Shown here: positions 7,309 through 17,060 of the stretch, piece by piece | Position numbering within the stretch: position 1 is the stretch's first letter | Layout of the letters: each line of letters opens with the position of its first letter | NCBI GenBank assembly: GCA_963755755.1 | Contig: CAVWLJ010000018.1 | Span: 62,001 to 126,000, forward strand | Length of the DNA: 64,000 bases | Source of the DNA: DATKNA01 sp963755755 | GTDB taxonomy: Bacteria; Actinomycetota; Actinomycetes; Actinomycetales; Kineosporiaceae | Direction of reading: 5' to 3' | Position numbers and translations under genes: made by a program | The notes under the pieces: generated by a model | Databases searched by the model: none | Told to the model about the DNA's origin: nothing | The model's input: the letters and a program-made list of their open reading frames with translations, nothing else

Positions 7309-9795
7309 TCAGACGCCTGCAGGCTCGCTCTCCTTGCCCACGTCGGGGACGTCGACGATCTCCGTGGCTCCGGCCTCCACATCGTGCTCGGACTCCACAC
7401 TGATGTGGGGAAGCAGCCTGCCCAGCCAGCCGGGGAGCCACCAGTTAGCCTCGCCGAAGATCGTCATCACTGAAGGGATGAGGATCAGCCGGACGACGAA
7501 GGCGTCGAAGAGCACGGCGCTCGACAGCGCGACGCCGAACAGCTTGATGGTGGCGTCGTTGCCGAGGATGAACGCGCCGAAGACGCTCGTCATGATTGCC
7601 GCGGCGATCGCGACGACCCGGCCGGAGCCGGCGAGGCCTCGGCGGACCGCCTTGCGGTTGTCGCCGGTGTTCATCCATTCCTCGTGCATGCGGCTCACGA
7701 GGAACACCTGGTAGTCGCAGGACAAGCCGAACAGGATCGAGAAGACCATCACGGGCAGGAACGGGAAGATCGGTCCGGTCGACTCCAGCTTGACCACGTC
7801 GGAGAACCAACCCCACTGGAAGACGGCGACGGTGACGCCGAGCGCGGCACCCAGGGAGAGCAGGCTGGAGAGCGCGCCCGTCGCCGGGACCAGGAGGGAC
7901 CTGAACAGGACCACCATGGCCAGGAAGCCGAGGCCCACGACGATCATCAGGAACCACGGCAGCGCGTCCTGGAGCACCTGGGTGAAGTCCGCGGTCACGG
8001 CCTGGAAGCCCCCGACGTAGGCGGTGGCACCGGACGTCGCCGTGGCACCCGGGATGACGTCCTCGCGGAGGTGGAACAGCAGGTCGGTCGTCGCCTTGTC
8101 CTGTGGCGCCGTCTTCGGCACCACCTGGATCGGCGCGACCGTCGCGTCCGCGGCGACCGGTGCAGCGGCTGCCAGAGCGACCCCCGGATCCTTGTTCAGC
8201 GCGTTCGCCAGCGTCGTGACGGCGGCCTGGTCACCGGCCTTGGGGAGCTGGACGGCGACGAAGAACGGGCCGTTGACGCCGGGACCGAACCCGGCGGCGG
8301 TCAGGTCGTAGGCGATCCGTGGGGAACTACCTTGGGGGGCACCCGAGTCGTCGGCGAAGCCCAGACGCAGCGACAGCACCGGGATCGCGACGACGAGCAT
8401 CACGAGCAGCGCGAACGTAGCGGTCACCCACGGCCGCTTCTGCAACCAGTGGCCGTACCGGGCGAAGGCGTTGGGCTGGTTCGGGTCCGGTGCCCGTCCG
8501 CGACGCACGATCCAGCGCCAGGCCAGCCCGATCAGCGTCACCGGAAGGCAGACGATCCAGCCCAGGTACCGGAGCAGGCGGCCGATCGCATGCCGTACAC
8601 CTGTCAGACGTCGCGTCGGGATCGCCTCCTCGTCGCTGACCCACGCCATCCGTCCGACGAAGGCCCAGGTCCCGAGCAGGGACAACACCGCCGGCAGCAG
8701 CAGAAGTGCCCCCACCATCACCATGAAGACCGTGATCGCAGCCGCGACCGCGATCCCGTTGAAGAACGAGATCCGCATGACGAACAGGCCGAGCAGCGCG
8801 ATGATCACCGTGGCAGCCGCGAACTGCACGGCGCGACCGGAGGTGCGCACCGACTCGAGCGCCGCCGCCCGCGGGGGGCGCCCGTGAATGATCGCTTCGC
8901 GATACCGGTTGATGACGAACAGCGAGTAGTCGATGCCGACCCCGAGACCGATCATCGACGCGAGGATCGGCGCGAACGTCGCCACGTCGAAGAAGCGAGC
9001 CACGAGCGGCAACGCGAACGCGGTCGTGAGCGAGACGGACAGCGCGGCCGAGACAATGGGCAGGAAGGCGCCCAGAAGGGATCCGAACGCGAAGAGGAGG
9101 ATGACCAGCGCGACGGTGACACCGATGCTCTCCGCCGACGGCGGTTCACCGCCGACGAAGCCGAACACACCGTTGGCCCCGACCCTCAGGCCGTTCTGCC
9201 CGTTCTGGGCCTTGATCAGGTTCAGCTGGTCGGTGAGGTCGCTGGTGTTCAGGTCGTCGAACGTCGCGCCCCGGTACATCACGGTGCCGTAGGCGACCCG
9301 GCCGTCAGGGCTGACGCCGGCCTGGCCGAAGTGGGCCATGGCACCGCGTGCCTCCGGCGACAACTGCGGCTGGCCTTTCTGCTGGCCCTGCCCCTGCTGC
9401 GCCTGCCCGCCCTGGCCCTGCTGCGCGGGCTGCTGCGGGCATGCCGAGCCCAACGGCGGGCCGAGCGGCGTCAGCACGCACGCCACGCCAGGCGACGTGG
9501 ACAACTGGGTCAGGACACCCTTCATGGTCGTCGCAGCGGCGCCCTGGGTGGCGCTGCCCGACGCCGGACTCCAGACGACCTGACCGTCCAGACCGGTTCC
9601 CGTGCCGGCACCGCCGCCGGAGAGCTTGGACAGCAGGTCCTGCGCGGTCGTCGACTCGGTGTCCGGCAGCTGGAAGTTGTCGTTGTAGTCGCCGCCGAAC
9701 TTCGTGCCGAGGACGCCGACCACGAGGACGATCCCCACCCAGGTCAGCAAGGCGTACCACGGACTGCGGACGGCCCACTGCGAAACCCGACCCAT
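7309..9795 (-). CDS. MMPL/RND family membrane transporter
   Basis: This protein of about 828 residues has two copies of the RND layout: an N-terminal helix, a large outside loop, then five to six helices, twice over. It has the MMPL feature IGLGVGIDYSLFVINRYRE in half one and FGLSCDYQVFLVSRMHEEW in half two. Both carry the Asp-Tyr pair linked to proton coupling in the family. The first outer loop holds a Gln/Gly-rich stretch near residues 125-150. ATG 9795 has GGAGGG eight bases upstream and is preferred over GTG 9804. It probably exports a lipid or drug-like substrate. It is a single-gene unit. Confidence 0.9.
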   Translation of the reverse strand: MGRVSQWAVRSPWYALLTWVGIVLVVGVLGTKFGGDYNDNFQLPDTESTTAQDLLSKLSGGGAGTGTGLDGQVVWSPASGSATQGAAATTMKGVLTQLSTSPGVACVLTPLGPPLGSACPQQPAQQGQGGQAQQGQGQQKGQPQLSPEARGAMAHFGQAGVSPDGRVAYGTVMYRGATFDDLNTSDLTDQLNLIKAQNGQNGLRVGANGVFGFVGGEPPSAESIGVTVALVILLFAFGSLLGAFLPIVSAALSVSLTTAFALPLVARFFDVATFAPILASMIGLGVGIDYSLFVINRYREAIIHGRPPRAAALESVRTSGRAVQFAAATVIIALLGLFVMRISFFNGIAVAAAITVFMVMVGALLLLPAVLSLLGTWAFVGRMAWVSDEEAIPTRRLTGVRHAIGRLLRYLGWIVCLPVTLIGLAWRWIVRRGRAPDPNQPNAFARYGHWLQKRPWVTATFALLVMLVVAIPVLSLRLGFADDSGAPQGSSPRIAYDLTAAGFGPGVNGPFFVAVQLPKAGDQAAVTTLANALNKDPGVALAAAAPVAADATVAPIQVVPKTAPQDKATTDLLFHLREDVIPGATATSGATAYVGGFQAVTADFTQVLQDALPWFLMIVVGLGFLAMVVLFRSLLVPATGALSSLLSLGAALGVTVAVFQWGWFSDVVKLESTGPIFPFLPVMVFSILFGLSCDYQVFLVSRMHEEWMNTGDNRKAVRRGLAGSGRVVAIAAAIMTSVFGAFILGNDATIKLFGVALSSAVLFDAFVVRLILIPSVMTIFGEANWWLPGWLGRLLPHISVESEHDVEAGATEIVDVPDVGKESEPAGV

Positions 9796-10691
9796 GTGAA
9801 TCACCCTCCGCTGCCCCGCGGCAGGCCCCGTCCCCGCTCGGAATTCGTTTCCGGGTGCGCTCGGGCGCGGGTCCGCCGATTACCCAGGCGACGCTAGGTT
9901 GACGTGATCAGTGGGTCAAGTGAATTCTTGATCATTGCCTGAGAGTTTGCTGAGCGATTTCACGTACGGGATATATATGGATGCACGGCACAAATCTCCT
10001 CGATCGCGATATTCGGGAATGAACAGCTCGGAAGAGGTTCGCCGGGTGGACGCACCGGTAGGGGTGGTGTCTGCCGTGACCGCGAGGTGGCAGCACCGCT
10101 CCCGATTGGCCATCACGCTCGAGCACGGATGCGCCGCGCAGACGTGGGCGAGGGCTCCGCAGCCGGAGAGCGTCGTGCTCGTCGGCGCAAGCCTTGCTGT
10201 GCGCTGGCGCGACCACCGCCTGTCGCGGCAGGCGGATCCACAAGGCCGGTCCTCATCACCATCGGGCGGCATCCTGGTCCTCGGTAAGAGCTCGTCGATC
10301 GGCGGCAGGTACTCGACCGGCGTGATGGGTCCGACCACGACGCCGCCATGATGGTGTCCGCATTGGTCACCTCGGCGGTCGAGGGCGGCCCAGCGTCGAC
10401 AGCCTCGCCGACAGCTGGGCCACCACCCCTACCCCAGAGGCAGGACGGTTGTCGGCGGCGGCTGACCCCGCATGGGACGCCGTTGACACGATCTATCGTC
10501 AGCTGCCTGGCCTCGCTCGTCGAACAACGAACGCGACGGCTCATCTGGGGGATCAAGAACGACGCCGGATCCTCCGCCCATCCCGCAAGACGATCGTCAG
10601 CGGGACGGTCATGATCGCCCGTGGCGGTCATCGCAGGGCAGTTGCCCCGTCGCCCTGCCGTCCCGAGAGCCGTTCGTTCGACCGGGACGAG
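9796..10691. other. Long non-coding stretch
   Basis: I find no reading frame with family resemblance in these roughly 900 bases. The MMPL-proximal end is less GC-rich and holds a palindromic patch and a TATATA run near 9972. The rest may be eroded coding sequence. Confidence 0.4.
9905..9934. promoter_or_regulatory. Palindromic patch upstream of the MMPL gene
   Basis: TGATCA occurs at 9905-9910 and again at 9929-9934. Between them, TCAAG (9916-9920) and CTTGA (9927-9931) form an inverted repeat around a GAATTC. It lies about 110 bp before the MMPL start and could be an operator. Confidence 0.3.
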
Positions 10692-11066
10692 TCAGGTCGA
10701 GTCCGCGTGACCGAACACCAGGCAGAATGGGTGGCCGGCGGGGTCCGCGAAGACGCGGAAACCCTCCTCCCGCTCAGCGGGGAGGCGACGAGCGCCTAGC
10801 TCGAGGACGACGCGCTCGGCAGCGTCCACGTCGTCGACACGGATGTCCAAGTGAAGCTGCTGCGGAAAGCGCGGGTCGGGCCATCGCGGCGGCACCCAGG
10901 TCGTCACGCGCTGGAACGCCAGCTCTCGGGCTCCGGGGACGCGCCCGATCACGACCCAGTCCTCGTCGTCCTCATTTGCCCGCATGCCGAGGATCTGGGC
11001 GTAGAACGCCGCGAGCGCCCTCGGATCGGGGCAGTCGAGCACGGTCTTCTCGAGGCGGCCAATCAT
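10692..11066 (-). CDS. VOC family protein (glyoxalase-like)
   Basis: About 124 residues from MIGRLEKTVLDCPDP; the first module has ALAAFYAQILGM and the second LHLDIRVDDVDAAERVV, ending FADPAGHPFCLVFG. This is the actinobacterial glyoxalase_6-type layout of about 120 residues. Activity and substrate are unknown. Upstream in-frame starts at 11078 and 11114 exist, but 11066 fits the usual family N-terminus. It lies just outside the left end of the tRNA-linked island. Confidence 0.8.
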   Translation of the reverse strand: MIGRLEKTVLDCPDPRALAAFYAQILGMRANEDDEDWVVIGRVPGARELAFQRVTTWVPPRWPDPRFPQQLHLDIRVDDVDAAERVVLELGARRLPAEREEGFRVFADPAGHPFCLVFGHADST

Positions 11067-11379
11067 AGGAGCGAGCATGCCGCGCCCTCGGCATGCTCCG
11101 CACGCAGGATCCACATCGGGCGCACGTCGTGGGGGCGCAGTCAGACCCGGTCGAGCGGCTCTTGAGGACCGTCAGGCAGCTCAACGGCGACGACGTCGCC
11201 GGGAGCGACGCCGGGGCTACGAGACCGTCGCGGCCTTCATCGAGGAGCTTGGCGTTTCAGCCGCCTTGGAGACGCAACCATCGGTACGAGCGGTGCGAGC
11301 AGGGTCATGACACGAACAACTCGTGTCTTGACCCTCACGTTCATGGATCCGGTCGCGGTATCAGCGCAGCTCAGATAGG
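11067..11379. other. Intergenic, nothing recognised
   Basis: I see no gene here. The stretch ends at the left copy of the attachment repeat, so this would be chromosomal flank. Confidence 0.3.
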
Positions 11380-11413
11380 TAGGCCTCCCGGGGCTCGAAC
11401 CCGGAACCCACGA
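11380..11413 (-). repeat. Left attachment site (tRNA-Lys 3' end copy)
   Basis: These 34 bases are identical to 20909-20942, which covers the T-arm, acceptor strand and variable region of the tRNA-Lys gene. Beyond base 11413 the match stops, so only the tRNA 3' part is copied here. This is the expected displaced end left by integration into a tRNA gene. Confidence 0.8.
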
Positions 11414-11683
11414 TAAAAAGGGTGCTGCACATCGACGGTTCCCCTTGCTGCCTGCGGCTCTGCTGCAGCTCAGGGCGCAGGACGGCGCTGCAACTGCCTC
11501 CCTGGGCGCCAGTTCGCGTCACAACCCGTGTCACGACGGCGTGCCCGACCAGGGCGAGCCCCACAAGGGCGGGCGCGCACGGACGGTACTCGAGAGCACG
11601 CTCCACGGGTTTCGCTTTGCGAGGAACTCTGTTCGCGTAGAATCGAGCAAGCGCCGTCGGCGTCCGGGTGCCGTCCCGTCGCG

Positions 11684-12346
11684 TCATCCCCGCAACTCGT
11701 CGACGTCGAAGAGACCGGTCTGGTAGGCGAGGACGATGGCCTGGGCGCGGTCGCGCAGGTCGAGTTTCTGGAGCAGGCGTGTGATGTGCGTCTTCACCGT
11801 GGTGTCGCTGATGAAGAGCTCGTGGCCGATCTCGGCGTTCGAAAGACCTCGGGCGATCAGGCGGAACACGTCCCGCTCCCGCGACGTGAGGGTGTCCACC
11901 GCCTTCGGCGGAGGCTGGCGATGGACGCGGGTGAACTGCGCGATCACGCGTCGGGTCACGGTGGGCGAAAGGAGTGCCTCGCCGACGGCGACGGTCCGGA
12001 CCGCCGCGATCAGCTGTTCGGGCGGATCATCCTTGAGGACGAACCCGCTCGCGCCCGCTCCGAGCGCCTCGTAGACGTACTCGTCGAGATCGAAGGTCGT
12101 GAGGATGAGGACCCGCGCGAGCTCGTCGGCGGCCAGGATCCGTCGGGTCGCCTCGACCCCGTTGAGCACGGGCATACGGATGTCCATGAGGACGACGTCG
12201 GGACTCAGGCGAGCCGCCTCTCCGACCGCTTCCAGCCCGTTCTCCGCCTCCGCCACGACCTCGATGTCCGGTTCGTTGGAGAGCAGCATGCGCAACCCGG
12301 CCCGGACCATCGACTGGTCGTCGACCAGAAGGACGCGGATCGTCAT
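11684..12346 (-). CDS. NarL/FixJ-type response regulator
   Basis: This 220-residue protein has a receiver domain with the acidic pair VDD (9-10), phospho-acceptor Asp55 in VVLMDIRMPVLNG, Thr in LILTTFD and Lys in FVLKDD. A LuxR helix-turn-helix follows (LTSRERDVFRLIARGLSNAEIG, then TVKTHITRLLQKL). Its start overlaps the kinase stop (ATGA on the minus strand), so the two are translationally coupled. It would be activated by the neighbouring kinase. The target genes are not evident. Confidence 0.92.
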   Translation of the reverse strand: MTIRVLLVDDQSMVRAGLRMLLSNEPDIEVVAEAENGLEAVGEAARLSPDVVLMDIRMPVLNGVEATRRILAADELARVLILTTFDLDEYVYEALGAGASGFVLKDDPPEQLIAAVRTVAVGEALLSPTVTRRVIAQFTRVHRQPPPKAVDTLTSRERDVFRLIARGLSNAEIGHELFISDTTVKTHITRLLQKLDLRDRAQAIVLAYQTGLFDVDELRG

Positions 12347-13527
12347 GCCGTGTGGCCGTTCAACGGGAGCCTCGCCCTGAGGATGAAGCCTCCGCCGCTG
12401 GCCGCTCCCACCTTCATGTCGCCGCCGTAGATCTTGACGCGTTCATTGATCCCGATAAGGCCGTGCCCCAGGCCGTCGTCGGTCGCAGGGCCCCGCCCGT
12501 CGTCGCGCACCTCGACCTGCACGTCGTTCGCGCCGTAGCGCAGGGCGACATCCGCGTGGCGCGCCCCGGCGTGCTTGAGGGAGTTGGTCAGGCCCTCTTG
12601 CACGATCCGGTACGCGGAGAGGTCGATCGCACGCGGCAGCTCCAGTCGCTCCCCCTCGATCTGCACCCGCACGGGGAGCCCCGCGGCGCGCACGTCGGCC
12701 AGCAGTGCGTCGAGGTCGCCCAGGCCGGGCTGGGGCGCGAGGTCGACCGGGTCGCTGTCGCTCCGCATCGCCCCCAGCAGGCTACGCATCTCCGCGAGCG
12801 CGGTGCGGCCGGTCTGCTCGACGTTCTTCAGGGCGTCACGTTCCGGCGCGGCACTCTCGGGCATCTTGTGCCGGACCGCCCCCACCTGCAGCACCATCAC
12901 GCTGACGGCGTGCGCGACGATGTCGTGGAGTTCGCGTGCGATCCGTGCCCGCTCCTCCGCGACGGCGATGCGGGCCGCGGTCTCGCGGTCCCGTTCGGCC
13001 TGGACGGCGCGCGCCTCCGCGGCGTCGGCCCGCGCGGCCCGTTCGCGCAGGGCGAAACCGGCGAGCCAGGCGATCGCGAACAGCAGCGGGGTGAACACGA
13101 ACTCGCCGGCGGCGCGTTCGGGAAGGTTGTAGACGACGATGGCGGCGCCGCCGAGCACGATGGCCAGACCGAGTCGCGCCTTGCGGGTGTTCTGCAGGTT
13201 CCCGAGCAGGAAGGCGGCAGCCAGCCCGGCGAGGAGGATGCCGGCCGGCTGGGTCACCAGACGACCGTTGACGAAGGAGAGCACGGCGACCAGCACCCAC
13301 AGGGCCGCCGGCGCGGCGAAGGCGAAGCGGCGCCGCCCGAGCAGGCACAGCACGACCAGGGCGATCGCGGGCACGGCGAACCACGATGCGGTGCGGGACT
13401 GCCCCGGCGGGTATCGGCCCGTCGCGGTCTCGAGGGCGCTCTCCACGGCCATGATCACCACGAGCAGGTCGAAACCGTACCCTCGCAAGAACACCCGAAG
13501 CCGGTTCACGTGCCCAACGTACGTCAC
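12343..13527 (-). CDS. Sensor histidine kinase (HisKA_3 family)
   Basis: This is a 394-residue membrane kinase. Four to five N-terminal hydrophobic segments lie before residue 160, then a short coiled coil, then the HisKA_3 box ARIARELHDIVAHAV with His201. The ATPase part has the N-box RIVQEGLTNSLKHA and G-box VRDDGRGPATDDGLGHGLIGI. There is no large outside sensor loop, as in intramembrane-sensing actinobacterial kinases. It is paired with the response regulator downstream. The GTG at 13527 or a later GTG (VNRLRVFL) could start it. Confidence 0.9.
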   Translation of the reverse strand: MTYVGHVNRLRVFLRGYGFDLLVVIMAVESALETATGRYPPGQSRTASWFAVPAIALVVLCLLGRRRFAFAAPAALWVLVAVLSFVNGRLVTQPAGILLAGLAAAFLLGNLQNTRKARLGLAIVLGGAAIVVYNLPERAAGEFVFTPLLFAIAWLAGFALRERAARADAAEARAVQAERDRETAARIAVAEERARIARELHDIVAHAVSVMVLQVGAVRHKMPESAAPERDALKNVEQTGRTALAEMRSLLGAMRSDSDPVDLAPQPGLGDLDALLADVRAAGLPVRVQIEGERLELPRAIDLSAYRIVQEGLTNSLKHAGARHADVALRYGANDVQVEVRDDGRGPATDDGLGHGLIGINERVKIYGGDMKVGAASGGGFILRARLPLNGHTA

Positions 13528-13639
13528 GTGATCCTTCCCGGCGTCCTACCAAAGTCGGACGCCGACCGCCCCGACGGACGACGCCGAACAAGGCCTTCCG
13601 ACGACGCGCCGGCCCCAACAGCGGCCATAGCGTCATGGC

Positions 13640-13840
13640 ATGAACACGAGCCGGCAAGGGATACGCACTCAAGGCGCCAAGGAAACTCTCGTCGATGTCA
13701 CGTCGATCCTCGCCGTCGTTCTCATCGGCCTGGTGGTAATGGTGCTCGCACACCCCCGATTCGGAACGGACCTCAGTACGGTCTGGTCGCATCACGGCAC
13801 GCAGTCGAGCCAGGCGACGAACGGGTCAGCCGCGAAGTAA
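13640..13840 (+). CDS. Possible small single-pass membrane protein
   Basis: This 66-residue frame has one strong membrane segment (TSILAVVLIGLVVMVLAHP, about residues 21-39) and a polar tail. It is divergent from the histidine kinase. I recognise no family, and coding status rests only on the hydrophobic segment and position. Confidence 0.35.
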   Translation: MNTSRQGIRTQGAKETLVDVTSILAVVLIGLVVMVLAHPRFGTDLSTVWSHHGTQSSQATNGSAAK

Positions 13841-14043
13841 TTCAGTTCCGGCGACCGTGCACCGGCTTCGAATCATCGGCTCGACGCACGGCCGAGCGGG
13901 AGGACTGTGCCATTCACCGGTGACCACAACCGTCTTGCAGTGGATCGTCTGGGAGTGGAATGATTTGGAGAAGCGGCCTCGGCGGATATCGCTGGGCGTA
14001 AGAAGGTCCGCCAAGGACCAACCCCCACAGCGGCTCGGGGAGC

Positions 14044-14214
14044 GATCCATTCACCCGTCGCGAGCTTGAGGTACTCACACTCATCGCCCAAGGACTCAGC
14101 GCCCAGCAGATTGCCTGGGCTCGCCGCATAAGCACACGGACAGTACGAAAACAGGTTGAGCACGACCGAGGCGATCCTCGCCGAGGCCGCAGGCGAGCTG
14201 GAAAGGGCCACTGA
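14044..14214 (+). pseudogene. LuxR helix-turn-helix fragment
   Basis: The plus strand reads a LuxR DNA-binding domain: FTRRELEVLTLIAQGLSAQQIA, then ISTRTVRKQVEH. No sensor or receiver domain precedes it in the same frame, and the reading frame continues into low-complexity basic sequence before a stop. It appears to be the end of a regulator whose front part is lost. Confidence 0.6.
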
Positions 14215-14311
14215 GCTGCGCGCCCAAGCGGAACGGCTCGCCGCCATCGCCCGTCGCAGGACGACGATCACTGACGCGCGCGCCGCGTGGGCGGCCGAAA
14301 CGCACTCGTGA
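14156..14311 (+). CDS. Possible 51-residue coiled-coil protein
   Basis: A TTG-started frame reads STTEAILAEAAGELERATEL and continues as one amphipathic helix rich in Ala, Glu and Arg, ending AAETHS. It overlaps the LuxR fragment in another frame and the tail of the integrase fragment on the opposite strand. It is too short to assign. Confidence 0.3.
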   Translation: MSTTEAILAEAAGELERATELRAQAERLAAIARRRTTITDARAAWAAETHS

Positions 14312-14745
14312 GAACCTTGGTCCGGTGCTCGATCGCTCGGCTACGTCCGTTGCACCGAGCTCGGCATCGCCGGAGCTGGCCATTGAGAGCGTCCAGCATC
14401 TCGCCCTCGACCTTGCTGAGCAGCTGGTTGCCGAGCACAGGGCGCACGTGTCGATCGAGGTAGCCGATGTACATCTTCCTCGTCCAGTCGTCGAGGTCGA
14501 CGACCTCGAGATACCGGTCGAGGAGCTGGCTGACCGTCGTCTTCGTCCGCGGGTTCCGGCGCTCGTCAAGCTGGCTCAGCAGCCGCCTGCGCGCCTTCTC
14601 AGCCTCGGCTGCGGCCCGCGGGCCCGCCGGGACGACCCCGACAAGGTCGTGACGCTTGCCCGTCACCGGGTCGGTGCCGGCGTAGACCCTCACCCGGTAG
14701 GCGCCGCTCGGCAGCCGGTCGATGGTGCCGCGCTTGCATCGGGTG
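14268..14745 (-). pseudogene. Tyrosine recombinase (phage integrase) N-terminal fragment
   Basis: The minus strand reads an integrase arm-binding and core-binding region: GTIDRLPSGAYRVRVYAGTD, a basic helix AEAEKARRRLLSQLDERRN, then VSQLLDRYLEVVDLDDWTRK and RHVRPVLGNQLLSKVEGEML. It ends in LRRCRARCNGR, typical of actinobacterial element integrases, after which the frame is lost. The catalytic domain (R..HxxR..Y) is missing. It points away from the tRNA end, opposite to the integrase C-terminal fragment at 20.7 kb. Confidence 0.7.
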
Positions 14746-14833
14746 TCGAGCCCGAATCACTCGACGCGGCTCGGGGAGGCGGCCAGGATCGGTCGCATGG
14801 GGCGAGGCCGAGTCCCAAGGACGGGGGGACCTC

Positions 14834-15055
14834 ATGGCTGGTGAGGCGCTGGCGGCACTGATCACCCCCGGTTCGGCCCTTGCCTTGGCCGTCTTCGGCC
14901 TGTTTACCGCGCGCATGCAGGATCGACGGCTGCTCCAACTCGAGCGGGAGAAGGCGGGCCTGGAGCGCACTGCCGCGATCGACAAGGCCCGCCTCGACTG
15001 CGAATACGAAGGCTCGCTAACGACTGTCGCGTTTGGCCTGCTTGCGTGCACCTGA
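14834..15055 (+). CDS. Truncated membrane/coiled-coil protein
   Basis: This 73-residue frame has a hydrophobic segment (ALITPGSALALAVFGLFTA) and then a charged helix LLQLEREKAGLERTAAIDKARLD. GGGGGG five bases before the ATG is a good ribosome site. The start resembles longer actinobacterial proteins (about 300 residues) with this membrane-plus-helix opening, so it is probably a remnant cut off near residue 60. Confidence 0.45.
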   Translation: MAGEALAALITPGSALALAVFGLFTARMQDRRLLQLEREKAGLERTAAIDKARLDCEYEGSLTTVAFGLLACT

Positions 15056-15544
15056 GGCCTGCGCGGTGGCCCGCCGTTTCTCGGAGGACGGGGACTTCAG
15101 GCTGCGGTCCCCGCGGAGCCGGTCGGTCACGGTGCGGGCCGCCTCTGCGCCAACCGGCGTCCGCGCGCCTGATCCGGTGGCCGGGCCTGCCGCAGCCCTG
15201 GCGCCCCTGGCTGTCGCGATCCGTTCACTGCGCAACTCGGCGGCGCTGCTTCGTGACAGTGCGGCAAGCCGCCTGCTCACGACTGACAGAGCTTGCTCGA
15301 AGGCTTCCGCCTTGAGTGCTGCTCCCTTGTTCGCCGGGCGCGCCTTTCCGCGGCCGCCCTTCTCCGCCACGCGCGCGCTGGCTGCCCGGCGGTACTGGCC
15401 GGTGTACTTGTTGCGGGCCGAGCGGACGCGTGCGTGCAGCGCGAGAACCTCGTCCTCGTCGAGGGCATCCATCGCATCCCGTTCGGTCTCGGCAACCAGC
15501 AACCGCTCTTGCTCGTTCAGAGCCGCGGTCAGCGTCTTGTTCAC
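15017..15544 (-). CDS. Conserved actinobacterial basic helical protein
   Basis: This 175-residue protein has a conserved-looking N-terminal half (NKTLTAALNEQERLLVAETE, then LDEDEVLALHARVRSARNKY). The C-terminal half is Ala/Arg-rich and disordered-looking, including GARTPVGAEAARTV and KSPSSEKRRATAQ. I chose GTG 15544 because AGGGGG lies six to seven bases upstream; a longer reading to ATG 15610 is possible. The function is unknown. It is divergent from the DUF2252 gene. Confidence 0.65.
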   Translation of the reverse strand: MNKTLTAALNEQERLLVAETERDAMDALDEDEVLALHARVRSARNKYTGQYRRAASARVAEKGGRGKARPANKGAALKAEAFEQALSVVSRRLAALSRSSAAELRSERIATARGARAAAGPATGSGARTPVGAEAARTVTDRLRGDRSLKSPSSEKRRATAQASGARKQAKRDSR

Positions 15545-15653
15545 AGCGCGCCCCCTGAGGTCGTTTGCTCGTTGACGCCTCCCGGCAGCGTAGCCCGTAG
15601 TCTCTCCCATGGTCCCGATGCGCTCACGTCGTACGTCGAGGAGGGATCGCTGG

Positions 15654-16993
15654 ATGCCGACCGCACCGCTCTCGCCGGAGCGCAGCCACGCCGTGGGGCG
15701 TGCCGCCCGCGTCCACGTCCCCCGCAGCCGGCAGCACGAGTGGCACCGGCCCGACGGGGGCACGGCGCTGCACCGACTCCGCGCGCAGGAGCCGATCCGA
15801 GCGCCCGAGCTGCTCCCGCTGCGGTACGGGCGGATGACCGCGTCGCCGTGGACGTACTTCCGCGGAGCGGCGGCCGTGATGGCGGCGGACCTCGCCGAGT
15901 GCCCCCACACCGGCCTGCTGGTCCAGATGTGCGGCGACGCGCACGTCCTGAACTTCGGATTGTGGGCCACCCCGGAACGGCAACTGGCTTTCGCGCTGCG
16001 CGACTTCGACGAGACGCTGCCGGGACCGTTCGAATGGGATGTCAAGCGGCTGGCCGCCAGCCTGGTCGTGGTCGCCAGGGAGAACGGGCACCCCGACGGG
16101 GTCGGGCTCGAGGCGGTCCGCACGTGCGTGACGGCGTATCGCGACCGTATGCGCCGGTATGCCGGCGCCGACCAGCTGACGATCTGGTACGACGCGATTC
16201 ACGTCGAGGAGCTCCTCGCGCACTTCGATGAGGAGGCCAGGATCTTCGCTCGGCGTTACATCAGAAAGAAGGCAAGAAAGCGCGGGAACCAGGGCGCGTT
16301 CGATCGGCTGACCGAGAAGGTCGATGGGCAGATCCGTATCCGGGAGAATCCGCCGGCGCTCACGCACGTCGACGAGCCACGCCGGTTCGAGGTGGTGCAC
16401 GAGGTCTTCGACCTGTACCACGACACTTTGCAGGACGACCGTCGGGCCTTGCTCGACCGGTTCGGCTACACCGATGTCGTCCGCCAGGTGGTCGGGGTCG
16501 GTAGCGTCGGCATGCTCGTGCATCTCGTGCTGCTCACCGGGCCGCGCGACGAGCCCCTGTTTCTCCAGGTGAAGCAGGCCGGGCCGTCCGTGTACGAGGA
16601 GCACCTGGCTCCCAGTTCCTACCCCAACCACGCCGCCCGGGTGGTCAACGGGCAGCGGTTGATCCAGAGCGCGACCGACCTGTTCGCCGGTTGGACCAGC
16701 TTTGATGGCAAGGATTTCTATGTCCGTCAGTTCCGTGACATGAAGGTGATCGCTGACACTCACGTACTCAGACACGTCCTGGCCGATTTGCCCGGGCCTG
16801 CGGGGAGGCCTTGGCCAAGGCCCACGCCCGGTCCGGCGATCCCATCGCCATCGACGCCTACCTCGGGCGCAATGATGCGTTCACCGCGGCGATGACCCGC
16901 TTCGCCCGCAGCTACGCCGACCGTAACGAAGCAGATCACGCGGCACTGGCAGCCGCGGCAGACGGCGCGATCGCCATCCAGCCGGGCTGGTGA
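15654..16993 (+). CDS. DUF2252 family protein, frame break near the end
   Basis: This protein of about 446 residues has the kinase-like DUF2252 signatures: RYGRMTASPWTYFRGAA, MCGDAHVLNFGLW, LRDFDETLPGPFEWDVKRLAAS and LFLQVKQAGPSVYEEH. The C-terminus (ALAKAHARSGDPIAIDAYLG through to QPGW) lies in another frame. A single-base change near 16800 in CCCGGGCC breaks the gene. ATG 15654 has GGAGGG seven bases upstream and is preferred over 15609. The fold is related to aminoglycoside-kinase-type phosphotransferases; the role is unknown. Confidence 0.85.
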
Positions 16994-17060
16994 GACGGGA
17001 TCATGCACGAGTCCCATGTGCGGAACCGCTCGGCACACCGTCCTTACCGAGCTGCGGGAC

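Noticed and set aside
7684..9897. Plus-strand open frame of 737 residues opposite the MMPL gene
   Set aside because: It is the complement of a clear transporter, with composition driven by codon bias.
9960..9985. AT-rich patch as replication or transfer origin
   Set aside because: Only one short TATATA run; no iteron set, DnaA boxes or initiator gene nearby.
11381..11413. Second tRNA-Lys gene
   Set aside because: Only the 3' third matches; anticodon and D-arms are missing. It is an attachment-site copy.
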